A stretch of 64,000 nt of DNA from JBFWVJ01 sp050246795 (GCA_050246795.1 JBFWVJ010000002.1:248001-312000), one strand, 5' to 3'. Positions 43,338 to 52,131 are shown, counted from the stretch's first letter. Made by a program: numbers and translations. Notes: generated by a model from the sequence alone, not told the origin.

Positions 43338-44528
43338 TTATTGTCTTGCATTTCTGGCCCTCACGACGAGGGCATCTATTTCGTTCACCTCCTGGACGAT
43401 TTTCGCGTCGAGGGCTTGCTGGACCTGGATGATGTTGGCTGACATTTCATTTCGAATGGCCATGGGACTCCCTCCCGACCGAATGGCTTGTTCGGCATGC
43501 TCTTGAAGCCCTTGAATGGCTGCATGAGCCTCGTCTTTCCACTGGTGAATCATGAATTCTGAGACCGTACGAATGAGATCTATCTGGTCATCTGTAAGAG
43601 GTTTCCCGTTTCTTGCCATTTGCTTGAGCTCCTGCGCCCATTGAAGATCTGCCAGGGTGATAGGAGGCCCTGGTCGAAGGGCGTGGATTTCCTGGCGCAG
43701 TTGCTGGTTTTGCTGCTCCAGTGTGCGAACCCGGCTTTCGACAGAAGCGATTTCTGACTGTTTCGCGGCCATGACTGTGGCCAGGACCTGTTTCTCGGCT
43801 TGGAGTTCCTCAATCTTTTGGAGGAGGTTGCTTGTCCGTTGCTGGCTGGGAAGGCTGCTGATCTGACGTTGGAGATCGGCAAGTGCTGCTTGTTGCTCGG
43901 CCAATCGCTGATCTTTTTGCTCATTTTCCTCCCGGAGCCCTTTAAAACGATCTCTCAATGAACTTTTTGAGGTGACAGTGTAGGCCACGGTGATCCCAGA
44001 GAGGACCACAACCGCCGCCAGCGCCAGCAGGGTTTTTTGGTAGTTTCCTTCCATTCGATTGGCCTGTGTACGAAGGGCCAGTACGATCTGATTTCTGGCA
44101 TCGATTTGTTCCAACAGGTGCCCGGTGTTCAAAATCAGCATCGAGGGGTCCCGGTGGACGAAGCGATAGATCTGTCTCAACGCGTCCTCCCGGAGGCTTT
44201 CAGGATGAGGGACCCCCGCCCTCAAGGCCTCTTGATAGTCTCTTACCTGCTGTTCCAATTGATCTCTTTCTGGCGTGGTCACGGTGGCCTTAGCTTCACG
44301 CTCCAGAATCAATAGATCCAGCTGGCGCTTGATGCCTTCAATGACCGCATGGGCGTTGTCCGCCCTCCCCGCCCTGTAGGCCTCTTCAAGACGGATAAAC
44401 AACCGATGAAATATCCTGATTTCCTCAAGTTCCTGAGCTATGCCCGGGTCCTCGACAGGCTCTGCTTTCCAGAATTTCCAGCGAGATGGAGATGAAGGAA
44501 GGGTGGGAGTGGTCATAGAAAAGAGCAA
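43338..44528 (-). CDS. Single-TM coiled-coil envelope protein of the 43-61 kb cluster
   Basis: This 396-residue protein is of no named family. A helical N-terminal half (about 30-155, cytosolic by the positive-inside rule) leads to one TM helix (166-186, LLALAAVVVLSGITVAYTV). A long extracytoplasmic coiled coil follows (about 192-290, LREENEQKDQRLAEQQAAL) and then a C-terminal helical domain with GKPLTDDQIDLIRTVSEFMI. That last motif is shared with the upstream neighbour (GEPLSYYQIDRVRTFHELVI). It is the last gene of a minus-strand run with the TM proteins at 44.5 and 45.5 kb. ATG 44516 is an alternative start. The function is unknown. Confidence 0.7.
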   Translation of the reverse strand: MLFSMTTPTLPSSPSRWKFWKAEPVEDPGIAQELEEIRIFHRLFIRLEEAYRAGRADNAHAVIEGIKRQLDLLILEREAKATVTTPERDQLEQQVRDYQEALRAGVPHPESLREDALRQIYRFVHRDPSMLILNTGHLLEQIDARNQIVLALRTQANRMEGNYQKTLLALAAVVVLSGITVAYTVTSKSSLRDRFKGLREENEQKDQRLAEQQAALADLQRQISSLPSQQRTSNLLQKIEELQAEKQVLATVMAAKQSEIASVESRVRTLEQQNQQLRQEIHALRPGPPITLADLQWAQELKQMARNGKPLTDDQIDLIRTVSEFMIHQWKDEAHAAIQGLQEHAEQAIRSGGSPMAIRNEMSANIIQVQQALDAKIVQEVNEIDALVVRARNARQ

Positions 44529-44541
44529 AAAGAATAAAAGC

Positions 44542-45486
44542 TTAACGACGGTGAGGAAGGGCGTTGATCAGGGCCCTTATTTCATCGGCTTGCTTGTTGA
44601 AGGCAGCCCTTCTTTGATCGATCAGCTGCTCTAAGGCCGCATTCTCCTGGTCTTTTTTGGCATAGAGGAGCTCACGGCTTCTGAAAATGCTGCGATCCAG
44701 TTGCTGGCGGGCACGGTCGATGACGAGCTCATGAAACGTGCGCACCCGATCAATTTGGTAATAACTGAGCGGTTCTCCCCTTTCTACTGTTTGGAGGAGC
44801 TCGGAAATCTCTGGATTTTCGGCCACGGTCCGTGTTACGAGGGCTTTTACATCTATCGCTGGAAGATCACTGAGAGCCGTTTCATGTTCCTGTTCTGAGG
44901 CTGAAAGGGGTCCTTCTGGCTCCGGAGCAGACGGCAGAGCTGTTTCACCCGCAGACGGAGTCGGCACCGTCATGGATGCTTCATCAAGAGGCCGTTCTTC
45001 ATTTCTAAAAAATGTCCTGCCACCAGCCCCTCCTAGGACGAGAAGGAGTGCTGCTGCCGCGCTGTACATCCCGACTTTTTTTCGCGGCGATTCTGAAAGG
45101 GCCTGTTGTCCATTCCCTTCAGAGATGGTTCTTCTTGCCTCTTCCCATTGCTGCTGGAAGGCGACTAGCTCAGCGTCCTTTTCTCGCAACTGCGCTTCTG
45201 ATGCTTGGACGGTCGTCGTGAGCTGATCTCTCTCTTCGAGAAGCGTTTTGATTCGTTCTTTGAACCGTTGTATTTCCCGAGTGGTCAGGTCACGGTCGCT
45301 CAACCGTTCAAAAAATGCCTCCAGCATTTCTCCGTCTAATGGTCGGTCATCCGGGAATGGGAATGGTTGGCGTGGCGGCGCCATGGAGGACCTGGGCGGG
45401 GACGGTGGCACTGGTGTCATATGAGGAAGAGTACCGGCTTGGTTTTCCTGGTCGGGCTGGTCCGAAGGTGAAGGTATGCGTTCCAT
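44542..45486 (-). CDS. Single-TM coiled-coil envelope protein with QID-x-x-RT motif
   Basis: I start it at ATG 45486 (MERIPSPSDQPDQ), 314 residues; the upstream extension overlaps the preceding gene. Order: a proline-rich N-terminus with PPSPPRSSMAPPRQPFPFP, a coiled coil at about 58-120, a TM helix at 139-156 (MYSAAAALLLVLGGAGG), an acidic linker, and a C-terminal helical domain with GEPLSYYQIDRVRTFHELVI and a final EIRAL segment, both matched in the downstream protein. No Shine-Dalgarno is visible. The two proteins are probably paralogous partners. Confidence 0.7.
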   Translation of the reverse strand: MERIPSPSDQPDQENQAGTLPHMTPVPPSPPRSSMAPPRQPFPFPDDRPLDGEMLEAFFERLSDRDLTTREIQRFKERIKTLLEERDQLTTTVQASEAQLREKDAELVAFQQQWEEARRTISEGNGQQALSESPRKKVGMYSAAAALLLVLGGAGGRTFFRNEERPLDEASMTVPTPSAGETALPSAPEPEGPLSASEQEHETALSDLPAIDVKALVTRTVAENPEISELLQTVERGEPLSYYQIDRVRTFHELVIDRARQQLDRSIFRSRELLYAKKDQENAALEQLIDQRRAAFNKQADEIRALINALPHRR

Positions 45487-45520
45487 GGTGAAAAATAAAA
45501 TGATAAAAAAGCGGTCTGGA

Positions 45521-46234
45521 TTATTTAGGGGCTTGTTCCTCTTGCCCGGATGGCAACTCTTCAAAGAAGCCGAGCTGACTTTGGCGAATCTCACGCAGGA
45601 GATTGCTCAGCTGAGTTTCCAACTCCTCTCCTTTCGCTTGCCAGTTTTCGATCTCTGTTTGTCGCCGAGGGTTTTCTTCCGGGACGAGTTTCCATTTCTC
45701 CTGCTGAAGCCTGGCTTGTGTGAGCTGTTCGGTTACCTGGAACAGCTGCTCTCTTTTTTGACGATGAGCGACTAAGAACCGTCCTTCATCCGGAGTGACC
45801 CACATGCGCTGCCAGCTTCCATCCGGTGCGGGATCTTTGTCTTCGTAGCCCAGGATGCCCCCCAGGAGATTTCGCATCTTCTGCTTCATTTCGTGGATGG
45901 TATCGGGAGTGATCTGAGGCTGGGCGTAGACGACGACTCCATAGCTCACCACTCCGATCAGCACCCCTCCGAGTAAGAGCCGAGAGATCCGCTTGCGTCG
46001 ATTTGCCCTCATCATCTGTATTTTTTGTGCTTCTTCATCAGCGATCACTTCCCGAACGACGCCCTTCATGATTCTGCGAATGATCTGCTGTTCTCCAGAA
46101 GCCCGGTCGATTTCGCTGCCCATTTGTTCCACCCGATGGGTGGCCTGATCCACCAGTTGTTCAAGCCTTCTGATCTTTTCTGCTGATTCAGAGCGAGAAG
46201 GTTCGCGGTCTTGACCGTTTCGGATTTGGTCCAT
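45521..46234 (-). CDS. Single-TM protein whose outer domain is shared with the 46.4 kb lipoprotein
   Basis: The protein has 237 residues from ATG 46234 (MDQIRNGQDREPSRSES). A cytosolic coiled coil (about 17-60) precedes a TM helix at 84-103 (RLLLGGVLIGVVSYGVVVYA). The outer part (about 140-222) carries MWVTPDEGRFL, then a long helix and the block W-x3-PEENPRRQTEIENW. The lipoprotein gene just upstream has the same order: IWLSPLELQKI, then W-x-x-EPDSPHRNSQLRQW. I take these as one domain anchored in two ways. The leader (ATTATTTTCATCCC) has no Shine-Dalgarno. Confidence 0.7.
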   Translation of the reverse strand: MDQIRNGQDREPSRSESAEKIRRLEQLVDQATHRVEQMGSEIDRASGEQQIIRRIMKGVVREVIADEEAQKIQMMRANRRKRISRLLLGGVLIGVVSYGVVVYAQPQITPDTIHEMKQKMRNLLGGILGYEDKDPAPDGSWQRMWVTPDEGRFLVAHRQKREQLFQVTEQLTQARLQQEKWKLVPEENPRRQTEIENWQAKGEELETQLSNLLREIRQSQLGFFEELPSGQEEQAPK

Positions 46235-46305
46235 GGGATGAAAATAATCTTTTATTCTAAGAGGTGCGTGTCGGATCGTCAATGATCGGTGATGTTTATC
46301 ACATC

Positions 46306-46351
46306 GAAGCCCGCGGCCCTCCTCGTGGGAGGGCCGCTTGGCATGGGCTTC
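46306..46351. terminator. GC-rich hairpin after the 46.4 kb lipoprotein gene
   Basis: GCGGCCCTCC (46313-46322) pairs perfectly with GGAGGGCCGC (46328-46337), and outer arms GAAGCCC (46306-46312) and GGGCTTC (46345-46351) extend it. It begins 11 bases past the lipoprotein stop. There is no T-run, so it may stabilise the mRNA end rather than terminate alone. Confidence 0.7.
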
Positions 46352-46361
46352 AATGGAGGTC

Positions 46362-46853
46362 TCACTTCCTCGGTGGCTGGAACGGCATGGGACGAACCGT
46401 TTCCGGCTGCTGCCCCAGCAGGAGCGACAGCTGTCCGAACTGCTCCTTGAGCCGGTCCCTCTCCTCAATCCACTGGCGCAGCTGGCTGTTGCGGTGGGGA
46501 GAATCGGGCTCCGCCGTCCAGAGACGCACCTGCTCTTCCGCGTAGTCCAGCTGTCCCTTCAGGCTGGGGAAGGCGGCTGAAGCCTGACGGAACTGCGCGA
46601 TCTTCTGCAGCTCCAGCGGCGACAGCCATATGCTGACATGCTGCAGGCTGGGCTGGGGGCCCGTCCAGATGAGCAACGAGTCAGGGGTCATGCCATCCGG
46701 CATGGGCGGGGCGTGAAGCACCTTGCACTCGGGATGGGGCGTGACGGCCGTAGGGACACCTGGGACCGACTCCGTCTGCGTTGTCGCGCAGCCGCCGGCG
46801 AGGCCGAGCGGCGCGATCAACACCATCAGAACCATTCGCTTCAGGAACTCCAT
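46362..46853 (-). CDS. Small lipoprotein cassette; soluble domain paralogous to the 45.5 kb TM protein
   Basis: This 163-residue lipoprotein starts at ATG 46853, preceded by the purine-rich GGAGGAGAAGGAGAAG, a ribosome binding site of a kind absent from neighbouring genes. The signal ends in a lipobox (LAGGC, Cys22), which Lgt would modify. After a proline-rich spacer, IWLSPLELQKIAQFRQA begins a helical domain ending W-x-x-EPDSPHRNSQLRQWIEE, matching the outer domain of the TM protein downstream. It has its own sigma70 promoter (47005-47033), a leader of about 145 bases and a GC-rich hairpin after the stop. The role is unknown. Confidence 0.75.
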   Translation of the reverse strand: MEFLKRMVLMVLIAPLGLAGGCATTQTESVPGVPTAVTPHPECKVLHAPPMPDGMTPDSLLIWTGPQPSLQHVSIWLSPLELQKIAQFRQASAAFPSLKGQLDYAEEQVRLWTAEPDSPHRNSQLRQWIEERDRLKEQFGQLSLLLGQQPETVRPMPFQPPRK

Positions 46854-47004
46854 CGAACACTTCTCCTTCTCCTCCGCTGAAGCGAAGGGACTCATAGGGT
46901 GGGCACGCGCAAACAGACACGTGGGGAAAAGACACGTTTCATTGAAACCCATGATGATCCAAACCAAGCTGAATCACCAAGAGCCGGTATGTAGAGAATC
47001 AATG

Positions 47005-47033
47005 AATATACCTCTTTCTTTTTTTTGAGTCAA
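47005..47033 (-). promoter_or_regulatory. Sigma70 promoter of the 46.4 kb lipoprotein
   Basis: On the minus strand TTGACT (47028-47033), a 17-base A-rich spacer and TATATT (47005-47010). This is close to consensus and about 150 bases upstream of the start codon. The rest of the 46854-47203 gap holds the leader and a type B palindrome. Confidence 0.8.
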
Positions 47034-47079
47034 TAAAATTGTGTGATAGAAGTTTCAGGGTTTTTCACGAACAGGATGT

Positions 47080-47186
47080 TTCCCATTCCGACCAACGCGG
47101 AGGAATCCCTCTCCATATCCTTGCCGAGGGATTCCTCCGTTTCGTCTCCCTCCTAAAATCACGTCGACTTCAGTCGGAATGGAAAA
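47080..47186. repeat. Large imperfect palindrome, type B, copy 1
   Basis: TTCCCATTCCGAC at the left end is the near-complement of GTCGGAATGGAAA at the right end. The centre has GGAGGAATCCCTC (47099-47111) pairing with GAGGGATTCCTCC (47126-47138), perfect over 13 bp. A second copy is at 52250-52404. It resembles type A with CATTCCGAC in place of CATTTCGAC. Confidence 0.85.
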
Positions 47187-47203
47187 TTTGTTTCTGGAGA
47201 CCT

Positions 47204-50200
47204 TTATTTCCTTCTCCCCGCGTCGTCCTGATGGGCCGATCCCAGGAGTCGAGTGATGACCGCCCGCTCCCCTTCTCGGGCTTTGATCTCCGATTGATAA
47301 TGGTTGATCCAAGCTCTTCCATTCAACAAGGACTGCTCTTCTCCAGGTGTACGAACGAGCACAGCTTCCAATTGCCGGACGCTGTCTTGCATGGAGCCGA
47401 GGTTTTGCTGAAGCTCGCTGATTTCCCGGTCGAGTTCGGTGACCCGTTGTCTCATGGCGGACTCTTCACGGAATCCGAGGACACGGCTGAGCATGGCTTC
47501 TGTTGTTTGATAGCCTGCTTGTTCGGTTTGGAGCCTTTGTAATTCCGCTCCTTTTTCAGCAAGGGCTTGTTGGCGTCTCTGGGCATCTTCCAGGACGAAG
47601 TGATTTCTCCAAGCTGCGATTTCCCTCTCAACTGCTTGAATGCTTTGTTGAATCCTTGCCGCATCGGCGCTGGCCTCGGCTCTCTGCCGTTCCAATTCAC
47701 TGACGACTGATGGAGTTGCAGGTGCTGTGGGCGTGGGCTCGGGTGGTTTTGAAGCACGGTTGGCGTCAGTGATGCGCTGCTGAACTTCGCGCAGCTGAGC
47801 TTGGGCTTGAGTGAAGGTCGGCGAGCTTTGAAGACTGGCGCTGGTCATCTCGCCGATGAGTTGTTCGAGGGCGGTTTTCCTGTCTTCATCGGAGCTGAGG
47901 GTGTCGACTGCCTGCAATCGTGGCTCGAAGGTTTGGACCATCAAGAGACGTTCCTCCACCTGCTGAAGCAGTTCTTGGATGCGTGGAAGTTCGTCAGCGA
48001 GGTTATCGGTTCGACCAATGTATTCCATCAAACCCTGAAGGGCCGCTCGCTTGGCGTCGTCGTCATTGAGCTCCATCACCCCCTGCAACCGGTCTTCAAA
48101 ATCTGTCTTGAGTCGAGCTATCTGAGCTTCATTTTGCTGATGAAACCTCTCAACTTCTGCCAGGAAAGCCGGGAACTCATTCCCTGTTGCGAGATCCGTG
48201 ATCAAGGCTTCGAGCAAGGGTTTTCGCTGAAAAGATGATCGCGTATCTTTGATGGATTCAAACCTCATTCGAAAATCCTGCAAACGACCGAGCTGTTCTA
48301 GGGTTTGATCCATATCCCGTATTTTCGCTATCCACTCTTTGAGGTCTGTAAAAAGATCATCTGTTTCTCGGGAAAGATCTGACTCAAGGGCTGCCAGCTG
48401 TCGTCGTTTTTCTTCTCCATTGGGCATTCCAATCATCGGATGAAGGCGCTCCGAATACTGCTTGTACCGGGTTTGAAGTTGCTCGCTCCGAAACCGTTCC
48501 TTCATCGACTCAGCCTGTGCCAAGAGATCTTCCATGCCAGGTTTTCCTTTCAATTCATTGATGAGCTTGTCCAAGTCGGCATTTCTCTGATCGACATCAG
48601 AAGTGTTTTGCAAAGCCGTCATTCTCTCACTGATTTCTTTGCGAAGGTGTTGGAGTTCCTCGAGAGCGAGCTGCTGCGGATCGACTGCTGGGATAGGTGG
48701 GACAGGAGGCAGTGGTTCTGGTTCAATGATCGGGGTTTTTTCAGGCTCGTTCTTTTCTGCCGCCGTGGAAGAGTTTACGACAGCGATCTCTCCACCATGT
48801 CCGGGATTGGATCTTCTCGACATCCAAACACCGCTAGCAAAGAGGGCGACTACCGCGGCAGCAGTCCAAGCTGCGGTGCGGTTGATAGCTCTGGAAGGGG
48901 TGGAGACTCGTCTTGGTGCTTCATTATCAACAATGCCATCTTCTGGGAGTCCTGCGTCAATCATTCGATTCAATTTCAACCGTTCAAAAGCCTGAGTGTC
49001 ATACAAGCTCAATTCACGACCTTCATCATGGGTTGCGACGAGCTCCGCCATGATCTTCCTGCTTTCGTCGCTCTCACCGGACTTTTCTCTCCCTTTCTCC
49101 AATAAACGCCGGACTTCTTGGAGACAATCGTCGATATCCTGATCCACAAGTTCTAAAAGCCCTTCACCAAATTCACGAGCAAAGTCTTTGCTCTCCCTAT
49201 TGGCTTTCTGAATTTTTCCTTTTAAAACATTCAATCGATGCGTCCTCAGGTTCAGCTCTCTCTCAAGCAAGACTGTTTCACGTTCATCACCCAAATCATC
49301 TGCTTTTTCCGCGGGTGATCGATGGTCTTTCGGTGACTCATCAGGATGCTTTCGCTCATCAAATTTTTCGTCGAAATTGTCGATGGTTACCACTTCGTCT
49401 TTTGAACGCATGGCGACCACCAGGAGTTGATGCCGAAATTGGTATTCTAGTGACCCTTTGTCGAAGTGATCCTTCAAGGCTTGAACCCGATCTTGGTCCA
49501 AGGATCCGTCCTCGCGGAGAATCACTTTTCTCAAAATATTCGCTCCTCGTACCAAGTGGTCTTTTTTATGAACTGGGTCTGACTCCTCGACGGAATCTCC
49601 CCAAGCGATCCCAGCCTCCACAGCTGCTCTCCTTACGGATTTGGCGAGCTCTCTTTTTCGTTCATCTTTGGCTTGGATCTCTTGTTCAATTTCCTCTAAT
49701 ACCTGCTGTATTTCTTTTATCAATTCATCGCATTTTGGGACTTTCTCCAATTCTGTCCTCAATGCTTCTAGTTTTGCTTTGAGAGATTTCGGAGTTTCTT
49801 CGTCCGATTGAGCCAGTGCTTCAAATTGCTCTGTCAGCTCCTCTCTTTGCAGGTTCCCTATACTTCCTTGGACATCATTTGAAATATCTTTGAGGTCTTC
49901 CGCCGTCATACCAATCTCCGCAGAAATCTTTGTTGGCGCATCCTCTATGTGTCGTGAGAGCTGGTAGAGCGCAGCAAGCTTCTCTGCTCGTGTGCTTTTA
50001 CCCATCGCTTTTTTGTGCAGAGATGCGAGTTCCGTCAGCACTTTTTGGATTTTGGAATACCTCTTTGTTTCCTTTTGAATGCTCTTCTCTAAGCCCTCCT
50101 GTTGAGCTCTGATATCTTTTAGAATCTGATTTAATTTTGCCGTACTCTTGCCCATTCGGTCAAACTGCAGCCGCTGGTCTTTGAGAACCTTTATCAACAC

Positions 50201-50407
50201 GTTGAATTGTTCATTCTTGACTTTCCTTTCCTCTTGGGTCACTTCGGGAAGTTCTTGGATTTGTGAGAACTTCATTTCAAAATACTCATGCGTAATCTCC
50301 ACGCTATTGATCTCCGAATGATCCGGAGTGATTTCAATCCTGTCTGCATTTCCTGGCCTGGATGAATCTTCAAATTCCCCCGGGCGATTGGTTGGAGCGT
50401 GATTCAT
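47204..50407 (-). CDS. Large single-TM coiled-coil protein, unknown family
   Basis: This 1067-residue protein is almost wholly helical and highly charged. The N-terminal half (about 35-500) is cytosolic and rich in heptad-like stretches (KEIQQVLEEIEQEIQAKDER). One TM helix lies at 512-529 (AAWTAAAVVALFASGVWM), followed by SRRSN, a Pro/Glu linker near 550-575 (EPEPLPPVPPIPAV) and a second long coiled-coil region to the end. Length and shape recall structural or tethering proteins spanning the periplasm or wall. No Shine-Dalgarno is visible (TTTAATGCTCCT before ATG). It leads the minus-strand run of TM coiled-coil genes. The function is unknown. Confidence 0.7.
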   Translation of the reverse strand: MNHAPTNRPGEFEDSSRPGNADRIEITPDHSEINSVEITHEYFEMKFSQIQELPEVTQEERKVKNEQFNVLIKVLKDQRLQFDRMGKSTAKLNQILKDIRAQQEGLEKSIQKETKRYSKIQKVLTELASLHKKAMGKSTRAEKLAALYQLSRHIEDAPTKISAEIGMTAEDLKDISNDVQGSIGNLQREELTEQFEALAQSDEETPKSLKAKLEALRTELEKVPKCDELIKEIQQVLEEIEQEIQAKDERKRELAKSVRRAAVEAGIAWGDSVEESDPVHKKDHLVRGANILRKVILREDGSLDQDRVQALKDHFDKGSLEYQFRHQLLVVAMRSKDEVVTIDNFDEKFDERKHPDESPKDHRSPAEKADDLGDERETVLLERELNLRTHRLNVLKGKIQKANRESKDFAREFGEGLLELVDQDIDDCLQEVRRLLEKGREKSGESDESRKIMAELVATHDEGRELSLYDTQAFERLKLNRMIDAGLPEDGIVDNEAPRRVSTPSRAINRTAAWTAAAVVALFASGVWMSRRSNPGHGGEIAVVNSSTAAEKNEPEKTPIIEPEPLPPVPPIPAVDPQQLALEELQHLRKEISERMTALQNTSDVDQRNADLDKLINELKGKPGMEDLLAQAESMKERFRSEQLQTRYKQYSERLHPMIGMPNGEEKRRQLAALESDLSRETDDLFTDLKEWIAKIRDMDQTLEQLGRLQDFRMRFESIKDTRSSFQRKPLLEALITDLATGNEFPAFLAEVERFHQQNEAQIARLKTDFEDRLQGVMELNDDDAKRAALQGLMEYIGRTDNLADELPRIQELLQQVEERLLMVQTFEPRLQAVDTLSSDEDRKTALEQLIGEMTSASLQSSPTFTQAQAQLREVQQRITDANRASKPPEPTPTAPATPSVVSELERQRAEASADAARIQQSIQAVEREIAAWRNHFVLEDAQRRQQALAEKGAELQRLQTEQAGYQTTEAMLSRVLGFREESAMRQRVTELDREISELQQNLGSMQDSVRQLEAVLVRTPGEEQSLLNGRAWINHYQSEIKAREGERAVITRLLGSAHQDDAGRRK

Positions 50408-50429
50408 AGGAGCATTAAAAAATCATCCA

Positions 50430-51158
50430 CTATTGTGCAGGTGGGGCTGGGATAGCAGGGGTGGCTGGGCTCACTCCCAGACCTGAGCGGTGCGAAGATT
50501 GGATTTCCTCCACCAGCTGGGAAATCTGGTCCCAAAAATCACGAGGTCGCTCCTGATCTTCTCCCCAGTTCTCAGCGAGGTAGGCCCCATTGATCCCATC
50601 CTGCTGGGCGATCAAGCGTTCGATCTCGGCTTCTCGAGTAGCTATTTCTTGTTGAAACGCTCCGCCTTGGAGTCTGGTGATTTCCTGACGAAGGGCGGCG
50701 ATGCGTTCTCCACGTTCACGGGATTCAGCTTTGAGACGATCGATCAGCGGCTTGACGGCATCAGGAATTTCGAATGGTCGGATCCCGGCAGCCCTCAGAG
50801 CGACCAATACTTCGAGATAGGTTCTGTGAGCGGCGTCGGTGTGTCCTAGCAGCATTTGAGGAACTCCGGCGGCTGAAGTGTCTATTTGACGTCGCAGCAC
50901 AGCAGCTTGATCTAAGAGTTCTTTTGCCTGAGTTGGATTGCTCTGGGCCAGCTCACTCGCTCGGGTTTTGAGGGCTTCTTCCAGTCCCAGGAGCTGTCCG
51001 ATCCGGACTTTGAAGTCTCGTTGGATTCCGGGAAGCTGTTGAACTCCCTCTAATGTTTCCGCTCGCTGCTCAGGGGTGATGGGTGGGACAGCAGGGCCGC
51101 TGGCACATCCAGCCAGGGCAAAGGCTACGGTAGCGCTTTGAAGGAGGGGTTTGAGCAT
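50430..51158 (-). CDS. Lipoprotein with helical domains, native-type leader
   Basis: I start it at ATG 51158 (MLKPLLQSATVAFALAGC), giving 242 residues; the longer frame has no signal logic. The lipobox is ALAGC with Cys18. The mature part is helical (TPEQRAETLEGVQQLPGIQ; RLKAESRERGERIAALRQEI) and ends in a proline/alanine-rich tail. Unlike the five GC-rich cassettes it has no Shine-Dalgarno (TTTCTTTTCCT before ATG). It lies 22 bases upstream of the 1067-residue gene, so the two are probably one operon and the products may interact. Confidence 0.7.
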   Translation of the reverse strand: MLKPLLQSATVAFALAGCASGPAVPPITPEQRAETLEGVQQLPGIQRDFKVRIGQLLGLEEALKTRASELAQSNPTQAKELLDQAAVLRRQIDTSAAGVPQMLLGHTDAAHRTYLEVLVALRAAGIRPFEIPDAVKPLIDRLKAESRERGERIAALRQEITRLQGGAFQQEIATREAEIERLIAQQDGINGAYLAENWGEDQERPRDFWDQISQLVEEIQSSHRSGLGVSPATPAIPAPPAQ

Positions 51159-51254
51159 AGGAAAAGAAAAAGGGAACAAGATCATCTTGTACTCCCCTTT
51201 GATTTTTCTGTCAAATTGTTTCTTGATCACCAACTCGGATATACCAAAGCCGCG

Positions 51255-51328
51255 GCCCCCTGTGAGAGGGGGCACGCGACTTTGGGTTTCGATGATGCTG
51301 CACCCCCGCCTTCGCCGCGGCGGGGGTG
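51255..51328. terminator. Two GC-rich hairpins after the 51.3 kb lipoprotein gene
   Basis: CACCCCCGCC (51301-51310) pairs perfectly with GGCGGGGGTG (51319-51328), starting 7 bases past the stop. A second stem GCCCCCT/AGGGGGC spans 51255-51273. No strong T-run follows on either strand. Confidence 0.75.
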
Positions 51329-51334
51329 GGGGGG

Positions 51335-51808
51335 TTACCTTTCCCCACCACCGCTCTGCTTGGCTTCGAGGGCCCGCACGCGGACCTCGAGGCGATCGAG
51401 CTCCTCGTACAGGTTCCTGCTCGCCTGCTGCGCGCGACGCAGCTCATTCTCGGCCGCGGTGACGGTCTGAGCTGCCACCGTCGCCTGGCGCCGGGCCTCC
51501 TCCGCACGGGGGCGGAGGTCAGGGAGGAGGGCCGCGGCCTGTTCGGCCTTCCTCGCCTCGTCCTCGAGGCGGGACTGCTCGGCCCGCGCGTCGCTGAGGC
51601 GACGCGCGGCCTCTTCGAGCGACAGCGAGGCCGGGATCGGGGTCGGAGGCGTCGGGGCCTGGGGCGTCGGGGCCTGGGGCGTCGGGGCCTGGGGCGTCGG
51701 GGTCGAGGTCGCGGTGGGGTCGGGGTCCTTCTTCACCGGCGCCGAGGGGCAGCCGGTGACGGTCACGACCAACAAGGTCGCGGCCAGGATGTTCAGAAAC
51801 TTGCTCAT
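51335..51808 (-). CDS. Small lipoprotein cassette with PTPQA repeats and coiled coil
   Basis: The 157-residue protein starts at ATG 51808, preceded by GGGAAGGAGAGTACTC (clear Shine-Dalgarno). The signal ends TVTGC (Cys20). A linker of PTPQA repeats (about 32-55) leads to a coiled coil (LSLEEAARRLSDARAEQSRL to the end). The gene is markedly GC-rich compared with its neighbours. It has its own promoter 400 bases upstream and a long, structured leader with two dispersed-repeat hairpins. The design, lipid anchor then flexible spacer then coiled coil, recalls Lpp-like or PG-spacer lipoproteins, but no PG-binding motif is visible. Confidence 0.75.
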   Translation of the reverse strand: MSKFLNILAATLLVVTVTGCPSAPVKKDPDPTATSTPTPQAPTPQAPTPQAPTPPTPIPASLSLEEAARRLSDARAEQSRLEDEARKAEQAAALLPDLRPRAEEARRQATVAAQTVTAAENELRRAQQASRNLYEELDRLEVRVRALEAKQSGGGER

Positions 51809-51914
51809 GAGTACTCTCCTTCCCTGCTTCTTCTTTCTCCCGTTTGACGATTGAAGAGCAGGGTTTGGGTGGTTTGGGGTTGTGCGCACAACGGGAGCAG
51901 GAAGGGACTTTTAG

Positions 51915-51976
51915 AGCTGGTTCCCATCTCTGATCGGAACCCCATGCTGTGGTTCGCATCGGAGATGTGAACCAGC
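51915..51976. repeat. GGTTC-type hairpin repeat in a lipoprotein leader
   Basis: GCTGGTTCcCATCTC (51916-51930) pairs with GAGATGtGAACCAGC (51962-51976), 14 of 15 positions. The left half is nearly the same 27-base sequence as in the lepA leader (16587-16614). Confidence 0.75.
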
Positions 51977-52094
51977 ATGTCTGGCTTGAGTACCCTCTTG
52001 TTCCCGTTGTGTTTCATCATCGAAACCCATGTTGTTCACCGAGAGGCAAACAACGGATCGTTGCGTGATCCAATACAGATTCTTCGGGGAGGTA

Positions 52095-52131
52095 TTCTCC
52101 CCTTTCAAGGGGTCGGGGGTTGAGGGGCGAA
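52095..52131. repeat. Dispersed TTCTCCCC...AAGGGGTCGGGGGTT repeat, copy 2
   Basis: TTCTCCCCTTTCAAGGGG followed by TCGGGGGTTGAGGGGCGAA matches the copy at 17174-17210 in all but a few bases. It lies in the transcribed leader of the 51.3 kb lipoprotein. Confidence 0.75.

Noticed and set aside
51326..51847. 173-codon plus-strand frame with Gly/Arg repeats
   Set aside because: It is antisense to the PTPQA-repeat lipoprotein and shows no independent signals.
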